NCBI GenBank assembly: GCA_016801885.1
Contig: JAFBJY010000141.1
Span: 62,001-126,000 of the forward strand
Length of the DNA: 64,000 nucleotides
Source: Toxotes chatareus
Taxonomy: Eukaryota > Chordata > Actinopteri > Toxotidae
Direction: 5' to 3'
Position 1 is the first letter of the stretch. Every line of letters starts with the position of its first letter. The notes beneath the pieces are model-generated. The model saw only the letters and a list, made by a program, of their open reading frames with translations, did no database searches and was not told where the DNA came from. Shown one piece after another: positions 57,501 through 64,000 of this stretch. The translations under genes were made by a program, and so were the position numbers.

Positions 57501-60500
57501 AGAATTCAACCTTATTGGTTTGTTAATTGTGTTTGTGCTCCATCAGTTTTGTGTTGACGACAAATCATTATTCAGTCGTCTGCCACGCTGCTAAATATTT
57601 CATCCTTTCATATTTAAATATGTGCAGCTCTGATATTGTCAGTCCATTAGTTTCATTTGTACCTGTTGGTAAAAGTCAGCCCATGTTGCAGCTAATGGAC
57701 GTGAAGCTAACAGCAGCAGGTAGCTCACAGAGAGAGATCATCTTTAGCAGCTGTCACTGTTCACTGAGCTCAACTGGAGAAAAATATCCTGGAGTCAGAG
57801 AAAAATCCTGGACAGTAAAAATGTTTTTCTAATGGAGACGGCCTCATGATAACTTAGTGGAGTCAGATCAGAGTTCTCAGTTATTCCAAATGGTTTTCCT
57901 TATGGCTCCAAATAAAAGTCAAAGACTTGAGCAGGGTTTATTTAAAGGGCGACAGGAGCAGAGTCATGATGGGGACATGTTGGACAGGACAGTTTTTCAG
58001 CTTCCAGAGGTTGATGTTGTGGTCCATCAAGTCAGTGAAGGTGAGGCTGTAGAGTGTGTGAGGGACATGAATTCTTCTGGAGCTTCTGGAGTGTTAAATC
58101 TCTGAGAAATGAAACTGAGTGAATGAAGAGATCTTTAGATGACAGAGTTTAGGAAAGTTTTCAAAGCTCTGTTATGAATGAAAACCACTTTATGCTCAGT
58201 CTCTGTTGAGTTGAATGAATGTTTTCGTTGTGGATCCAGGAAATAGACTCTACACATGAGAGACATGATAGAATGTGTTGAACTGCTCCTTCCTCCACCA
58301 GCCTATGATACCAAACTGCAGTGAGGACAAGCTCAGCAGGAGTCTGTTCTCTGAGCAACTAAGTCCAGTAAGAGCAGTTTCCAATGAGCAGATCTCACAC
58401 ACTGACAAACTACAGTCTCCATGACTGGAGCGTCTGGGGTCAAAGGTCAGAACCACCTTCAGGACTTATTACAGAAGACAGTGTAACAGTGATTCATCAG
58501 TGTACAGATACATGTCAGTAAATGTTTACCACACTCCATGAAGATCAAACTGCAGCAAAAGCTCAGATCTTCTGCTACAGCTGCTCATTTCTACCTGTCA
58601 ACAGGTGCAGAGCTCTTCAACAAACAGGTTTTACACCTGGTTAAAGTCATAGAGGTGATGATGAACGACACCATCAAATCTGATGTTTGTAAAAAGGCTG
58701 GAAGCTGTTTCCAAACAGAGCTGTGAAGCTGAGAGTTGAAGGATGACACCAACAACTCCTTTAATCTGCATCTGACATCTGACTGTTGTTTTCAGATCCA
58801 GCTGTGAACATGTGGACGTCTCATTTTAACTGCACAAACCTACTGAGCTACTAAATATATTGATCCTCTAATGACAGACCTGACTGAATCTGTGTTGACA
58901 TGAACAGGTGTGTGAATGTTATGGTGACATGTGGATGATGTGTGTAGAAGGCTGACATGATGATAATCCACAGCAACAGAAGGACACAGTCACTCTGCTC
59001 ATGTTAGAAAGAAGCTCATTGATTAGGACATATCTGATTGGATTATCACTGATTTTCATCTTCATCTGTTATCCTTTATTCAGATTGAGTCTCTGCTGGT
59101 TGTCAGAGATCAGCTGTGCTTCTCTGGCCTCAGCTCTGAAGTCCAACCCCTCCCATCTGAGACACCTGGACCTGAGTGGAAACGACCTGCAGGATTCAGA
59201 CCTGAAGGATCTGTGTGGTTTTCTGCAGAGTCCAGACTGTGGACTGGAGACTCTGAGGTCAGACTCCATTGTTTACTTGTGTGCTGAGATGAATATGATG
59301 TGAAAGTTGTGCTTTATTCAGTATTTATTAGGTCAAATCTCCTTCAGAATTTCTAACATTCAAAGTGTGAAATGGTTGAAAGGAAGTTGTGAAAGTGCTG
59401 ACTCTGATTTTCAAAGTGATTTTTAAAGCTTTGAAAATGATTTTGATTCTGACTCTTACAGTCCACATTGACAGTGTCAGCAGTTTGACTGAGTTGAGCT
59501 TATGTTATTCACAAAGTCTCATTGAGATCAGGATGTTTGACAAGAACTGATCTGTACAACATGTGTGAGCAGGTCTGAAGGCACAAGTGTTCATAGCTGC
59601 TCCCAATGGCCTCACTCACAGGCACAGTGAAAAGCCTGCTGTCACAGAGAGGACACGTCACCATGGTTTAAATATGGAGAGGACATTTTCACACAGTGTC
59701 TCCTGAAGACATTCATAGAGCTACACTCAGCTGCTGAGCTGAACAGGGACACAAATATTTGTGGAACCAATGAAAACAGAGCAGAGAGAGAAGTCAAACC
59801 CTGGCTCCTTTCTCAGCTCCACACAGCCGACCAATCACTGAGCCCACTGGGTGTCAACATGCCACTGTGTCTTTGTCACACTGACACAAACTGTGGGACA
59901 CAGACCCCCCCTAAGCTGACAGCCACCAGGAAGGTGGGGCCAGGAATCCCAGAATGCAGTGCTGGAACAGCAGATTCAAATGTGTGAGCAGAGAGTGTTG
60001 GATGAAGATGAATTTGCTTTGGACCAAAGACACATGACTGGAATGTGATGAAATGTCTCATTCAACACACTGCACATGTGCTGAATGTCTGCAGCTTCTC
60101 AAACTCTCAACACAAACTTCAGTCACACTCAAAACATCAAAGGCTCAAACTATTATTTCACACAATATGAAAGATTTCATTTGAAACCTTAGTGAACACT
60201 TTGAAAACTTTCTTCCAAACTGTTAAACCTGAGTGTGAATGTGGGACTTTTTGAAGGAGATTTGAGCTCAGAGATTTGATGCTGATCCACACTGAGCATC
60301 TTGTTCAGCTTCATATTTCAAACTCATTGAATGAAGATTCAAAATCCAACACTTGCTAATTGACTCTTTACTTTGGAACAATTTCATCTTCACCTTCAGT
60401 TGACTTTTATATTTCTTCACATACAAAGCAAATATTCCACATTAAGACAGAAAGAAATGTTTCTTCACTCTTTGCTTTATGATCTGTGATGTTTATAGTG

Positions 60501-61894
60501 ACTGAAGTTAATGAGAGCTGTGTTTGACTTTTAGTATCTGACTGTTTTTAAGCTGCATCCTGTTGGTTCAGGTGTTTGGAGTTTCCATTTTCCAAACTTG
60601 TACATTCTCAACCTTCTTCAGCTCTGAACAGATGATGAAACACTCAATGTTTTCAAGCAGGAACTTTGTCTCCTAAACTCACATCTTTTATTCTTTATTC
60701 AGGTTGAGTTCCTGCAGTTTGTCAGAGATCAGCTGTGCTTCTCTGGCCTCAGCTCTGAAGTCCAACCCCTCCCATCTGAGACACCTGGACCTGAGTGAAA
60801 ACTGGAACCTGCAGGATTCAGGAGTGAATCATCTGTGTGGTTTTCTGCAGAGTCCAGACTGTAGACTGGAGACTCTGAGGTCAGACTCCATTGTTTACTT
60901 GTGTGCTGAGATGAATATGATGTGAAAGTTGTGCTGACAGTAAAGGGCAGACATCACACTGATATTATACTGATCCACACTGAGGATCTTCATGGTAAAG
61001 TCTGTTTTCTTCTTCTGTGGTTTAGTCCACTGACTGTGGCAGAGCAATGTTGAGCTACAGATTTCAAAGCTTCATTTAACAAGAAAAAAGCTTCACTCTT
61101 TAAATCACATCCAAGTTTTTTCCACACTCACATCAACAAATATATATTCAGTATTTTCTTCTTCCAACACGACTAGAAAGTGATGAGACTAAAGTCAAAG
61201 TGACTCAGATATTCAGAGCAAACTCAGCATGTTTGTGAGGTAATGGAGGACGGCTGGCTTGTTTATGACAGCAGACAGGATGGTGTATCGATCTGGATAC
61301 AGGAGGAGATATAAGGAGATGTTTATTCTTCTGTTTTCCCAGCAATGTTTATTGTCACAGTTTAATATTCAGCATTGCCATTAATCTAGAATAACATAAA
61401 GGCGATAACATTTAGTAGTAATAAACCACTATCCAGTCCTCCTTAACATAACTAGGATACCGACTGAAATAACAACTTAATATTTTGCCCTGGAAATTAC
61501 CATCAGGACGCCCTAACACGGCCAGAATATCTCACATTGTGCTAAACTTGTACACTTTTATTAAACCCACAGCATGTGAGCATTATAACAAGCAACAGAC
61601 ACTTACGTTCTGTCATTGACTTGATACTCTGAATCATGAACTGGAACAAACACATAGATAGGAATACGGACAACGACCATGGCAGGTAAAGGCGAACTCT
61701 AACTAACTATACTGTGCGTCTAACGCTGTGCGCTTCTTCACTCTCAAGGCATAAAAAAGTGGTCTCAGCTCTTAAGTCCAACCCCTCCCATCTGAGACAC
61801 CTGGACCTGACAGGAAATGACCTGCAGGATTCAGACCTGAAGGATCTGTCTGATCTTGTGAAGAGCCCAGACTGTAGACTGCAGACTCTGAGGA
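51483..61894 (+). CDS. NLRC3-like NLR immune receptor gene (FISNA-NACHT-LRR)
   Basis: Teleost-expanded cytoplasmic pattern-recognition receptor gene. Exons seen: 51483-51570, 51683-51823, 51929-52045, 52586-52664, 52827-53055, 53221-55024 (FISNA and NACHT), and LRR exons 55766-55939, 59084-59257, 60703-60879, and a decayed 61760-61894. No B30.2 exon was found in the window. Exon one (MNQCEDREEGA start) runs into TAA after about 12 codons; a two-base loss near 51520 would account for it. So the copy may be a pseudogene or start further inside. The large exon is fully open. Confidence 0.88.
51683..52045 (+). repeat. Tandemly duplicated NLR exons 2 and 3
   Basis: Exons 51683-51823 and 51929-52045 share ~100 bp nearly identical sequence (CVSMKSDMSKDHFIDFKGQP in both). 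Both end at the same donor context GAA/gtgagc. Repeated short exons of this type are common in fish NLR genes. Confidence 0.9.
52586..53055 (+). CDS. NLR exons 4-5: short linker and death-fold-like N-terminal domain
   Basis: Exon four (52586-52664) codes a short polar linker (VDQESSEVPSAQSAQQHQTH). Exon five (52827-53055) gives a helical domain (LLEENIVTFVKKELKKIQKV, with an acidic loop, then VNFLRRMKQEELADCLHSS). This exon lies just before FISNA in fish NLRs and is a death-fold-like adaptor segment. Donor is CAG/taagag in appearance, read as CAG|gtaaga-like shifted by one base (AGC AG/gtaaga). Confidence 0.75.
53221..55024 (+). CDS. NLR large exon: FISNA plus NACHT ATPase
   Basis: Begins after acceptor CAG at 53219 (any TTG-start at 53205 is intronic). 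FISNA: KKKFQCVFEGISKAGNPTLL to the acidic HEVRQIE. NACHT: Walker A GVAGIGKT (53511-53534), Walker B LFIFDGLDECR (~53726-53760), sensor segment SARLWITTRPAAA, and the winged-helix/superhelical parts (GVFTQVFKEE, CFVHLSLQEILAALHV). About 600 aa, open throughout, all catalytic residues present. Mediates ATP-driven oligomerisation. Donor gtaagt at 55025. Confidence 0.95.
55766..60879 (+). CDS. NLR LRR exons 1-3
   Basis: Three exons (55766-55939, 59084-59257, 60703-60879) of 174, 174 and 177 bp. Each gives two ~28-residue leucine-rich repeats ending in the shared donor CTCTGAG/gtcag. Typical text: RHLDLSGNDLQDS and CGFLQSPDC. The third has three extra bases (ENWNLQDSG). The introns between are long (3.1 and 1.4 kb), holding transposon fragments. 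LRR exons bind ligands or regulate. Confidence 0.92.
56485..56890 (-). repeat. LINE-type 3' tail with (TAGA)n
   Basis: Begins with four TAGA units, then TACTTTATTCATCCCTCAGG, the reverse of the common fish LINE 3' end. The remainder is AT-rich. No RT coding part. Confidence 0.6.
56906..57454 (+). mobile_element. Nonautonomous hAT-like element
   Basis: Inverted ends TAGGGGTGTGCGATATG at the left and, reversed, TAGGGGTGGGTGATATG at the right. The inside codes a ZBED-type fragment (NHLKKQHPKQLAESQAARPT, 57124 on), left from a transposase N-terminus. No 8-bp target duplication could be seen. It lies in the intron between LRR exons 1 and 2. Confidence 0.7.
57460..59080. other. NLR intron sequence, no supported gene
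   Basis: Only short frames without motif. Nothing else was recognised. The neighbouring 59260-60700 and 60880-61750 stretches are similar intronic DNA. Confidence 0.4.
61760..61894 (+). pseudogene. Decayed fourth LRR exon
   Basis: Coding text SNPSHLRHLDLTGNDLQDSD and DLVKSPDCRLQTLR shows an LRR exon, but its 5' third is replaced by unrelated sequence and no acceptor is left. The donor GAG/gtcag has become GAGGACAG. It is unlikely to be spliced in. Confidence 0.8.
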
Positions 61895-62111
61895 CAGTAG
61901 AGGGTTGGAGTCAGTCCATGCTGCTTTCAGCTGTATTGTACTAAACACAGTTCGTATCAAAGCAAAGATCCAGTGTCTCCTGTAAACCTCCAACCTTCTC
62001 AGTGGCTGCTTTCCTCATTGAAGCTGTGAGAGGAGAACAGGGACAGGAAGACAGAGACACAGAGTTTTGTCTTAACTCTGGCTTTTCAGTTTAACGGACA
62101 TGGATGGAATA

Positions 62112-62413
62112 CAGTATTGTTCAAGATAATAGCAGCACAATGTGACTAACCAGAATAATCCAGATTTTTAGTATATTTTTTATTGCTACATGGCAAACAA
62201 GTCACCAGTAGGTGCAGTAGATTCTCAGAAAACAAACAAGACCCAGCATTCATGATATGCACGCTCTTAAGGCTGTGCCATTGGGCAATTAGTTGAAAGG
62301 GGCGTGTTCAAAAAAATAGGAGTGTGGCATTCAATCAGTGAGGTCATCAATTTTGTGAAAAAACAGGTGTGAATCAGGTGGTCCCTATCTAAGGACTATT
62401 TTGAACAATACTG
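62112..62413 (+). mobile_element. Tc1/mariner-type MITE with TA duplication
   Basis: Ends CAGTATTGTTCAA and its exact reverse complement TTGAACAATACTG are each flanked by TA. Size 302 bp, no coding capacity. Ends this close to perfect suggest a recent insertion. Confidence 0.85.
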
Positions 62414-62419
62414 TATGTG

Positions 62420-63740
62420 TATTGAGCTCATGAACTAAGATGAATATTTTTAAGATCAGCACATGGAACAAAATAATTTCATCTAGTGTGCAACAAACCT
62501 ACAGAACCCAATGAAAGACAAGCTCAGTAGGTTTCACTCAGAATCTTCCAAATCAACACAGTACAAATATCTACCAATGAAACAGAAATAGTGAATGATT
62601 TTGCAGCCAGAGAAAAGTACAAAAAATTAGAATAATCTATCTTGGGAAAATATACAGTGAAAAATGATGAAGCTTAGCTCAGAGGACCAAACTTCAAAAA
62701 TTCATGACTGAGAGGTGTCAGATACAGGATCAGTTAATAATCAGCAGGGTGAGACTGATCTCGGATTATCACTGTTGGGTTTAATGAAGCTAACTCAAAC
62801 AAAAGCGGATGATTCTCCACTCACTTTGTAATTGTTGTGGTTGTGTCCGTCCTCACAGGGTCGACGACAGGGAGATTAAAGCTTCGGAGACAAAGCATGT
62901 GAGTACTGAAACAGTGTCTCCTTTCCATCAATCTGTCCTCAGTAAAATCTGAGTGTACAATGAGCATGTGGTTCGAGCTCTGGAAGACAGGCTGTGTTTA
63001 CTTCAAGGGAATATGGATCCTTAAAGTCTTAAGTCTAGATTCTCACTCCTGACTTGAGTCCTGGTGGGGATGATATGGAATCTAAACAGGTGGATGTTGA
63101 GCAGGATTGGTGGGAAAGTTTGAGGACACCTGGTGGACAGGTGGGGATTGTCAAGTCTGGAATATATCTCAGAAATGCCTGGGCCTGGGGAAGGGAGACA
63201 TATCTGGAGACGGGGACAGAGCGGCAGGCTGAGTAGAAGAAAATAAACCAAGGCAGTTACAGTGACAACATGAGGTAAAATTTAATTATTAAATAAAAAG
63301 GAGGAATTGATCATTACAGAGATCTGCAGTCTGCCGGTCACAGTTTGACCACAGTCAAAGTGATGACAGGAGACTTTGAGCTGCTGCTCATATTATCTGA
63401 CTCAGATCCGATGAAGACAGTAACAGTAAACTCAGATTTCTGACATCTCGTCCCTTCAGGCGACTCTGATCTCAAACAGGAACCAAACACAGCAAACTCA
63501 GAGCTGGATGTGTCTGACCACAACACAAAGCTGATGAAGGTGAGAGAAAGATCGTTGTATCCTGATGCTCAGATTCAAGGGCTCGACTCGCTGCAGGCAA
63601 TGGAAAACAAGCATTCAGTACTTCACCCTCTGTACAGGGGGGAGAGAAAGGCATCAAGTGTCTCTTTGGATGAGGAAACTAAACCATCTGTTGTGTGGAT
63701 TCTGACTCTGTACCAGTTCAGTCCTCAGCAGCCTTTATCC
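62420..63740. other. Downstream region, no clear gene
   Basis: At 62861-62899 a short exon-like piece (acceptor CACAG, then GTCGACGACAGGG, donor CAT/gtgagt) is visible, but it cannot be tied to the NLR gene. The remaining frames lack motifs. Confidence 0.3.
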
Positions 63741-63789
63741 ACAGATATGTCTGTGAATGTTCTCATTCATCCAGGTCATAGTTCTCTCT

Positions 63790-63935
63790 TTGAAAATTGA
63801 ATCGAAGGCAACTGGACATATGTTTGTCTGGGAAGACGTTTCGCCTCTTATCCAAGGGGCTTCATCAGTTCATACGCATCGGTCTATCTAGTCCGCACTA
63901 GTCTGACAGACTGCAGAGTCTGCTGTGCTTCAAAG
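63790..63935. repeat. Common fish interspersed repeat fragment
   Basis: Contains GGGAAGACGTTTCGCCTCTT and AGGGGCTTCATCAGTTC, a very frequent fish repeat motif. Its class is not certain from this piece. Confidence 0.45.
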
Positions 63936-64000
63936 CACACAGATGTCCTTTGTAAATAATTACAGTGGCACCTTATACTTGTGTCACACTATTTGTCCAC

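Overview
This is a stretch of vertebrate nuclear DNA, almost certainly from a ray-finned (probably percomorph) fish. The signs are long introns, split immune-receptor exons of the teleost NLR (FISNA-NACHT-LRR) type, and many fish-type transposons: L2/CR1-like and Rex-like LINEs, hAT, Tc1/mariner and microsatellites.

Positions 1360-16818 hold one complete-ended Maverick/Polinton (adintovirus-like) provirus of about 15.46 kb. It has ~180-bp inverted terminal repeats, AG...CT termini and a perfect 6-bp target duplication (actgct, 1354-1359 and 16819-16824). Its plan is that of a midsize DNA virus. Rightward genes: a spliced early gene (2221-3524), protein-primed DNA polymerase B (3716-7515), packaging ATPase (7534-8165), a small basic/hydrophobic virion-type protein (8216-8554) and a 272-aa basic protein (8556-9374). 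Leftward genes: adenain-like protease (9523-10026), major capsid (10044-11347), a pX/pVI-like protein (11380-11895), penton-like minor capsid (11909-12694), integrase with chromodomain-like tail (12757-13849), then an accessory block of three genes (14223-16542), one perhaps Bcl-2-like. The two gene sets converge on back-to-back poly(A) signals at ~9400-9414. Only the penton-like and 272-aa frames look undamaged; most others carry frameshifts, so the element is probably a fossil, unless assembly indels explain the breaks.

The provirus sits inside an L2/CR1-like LINE: its split ORF reads in from ~1312-1359 and continues at 16819-19790. This LINE also carries an inverted copy of its own 3' tail (17490-17630). 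A Rex/jockey-like LINE fragment lies on the left (530-1315).

From 19.8 to 46 kb there is a mosaic of duplicated and inverted blocks. The main structure is an inverted repeat of ~2.1 kb (29.2-31.3 kb against 38.8-41.0 kb) around a 7.4-kb spacer. The arms hold 5' exons of a duplicated gene of possible SAMD3/PB1-like type; the left copy runs on to C-terminal exons and a poly(A) signal near 33.4 kb. The spacer holds a hAT transposon (35577-38321) and a second BED/hAT fragment. At 46.7-47.2 kb is a CpG-rich segment with a possible first exon.

From 51.5 to 61.9 kb lies an NLRC3-like NLR gene on the + strand: short N-terminal exons (two are tandem duplicates), one large FISNA-NACHT exon (53221-55024), and LRR exons of 174-177 bp. 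Its first exon appears frameshifted and the last LRR exon is decayed, so it may be a pseudogene or use another start. Smaller transposons (Tc1 remnant, hAT-like MITE, TA-flanked MITE) fill its surroundings. All assignments come from reading the sequence; no database search was run.
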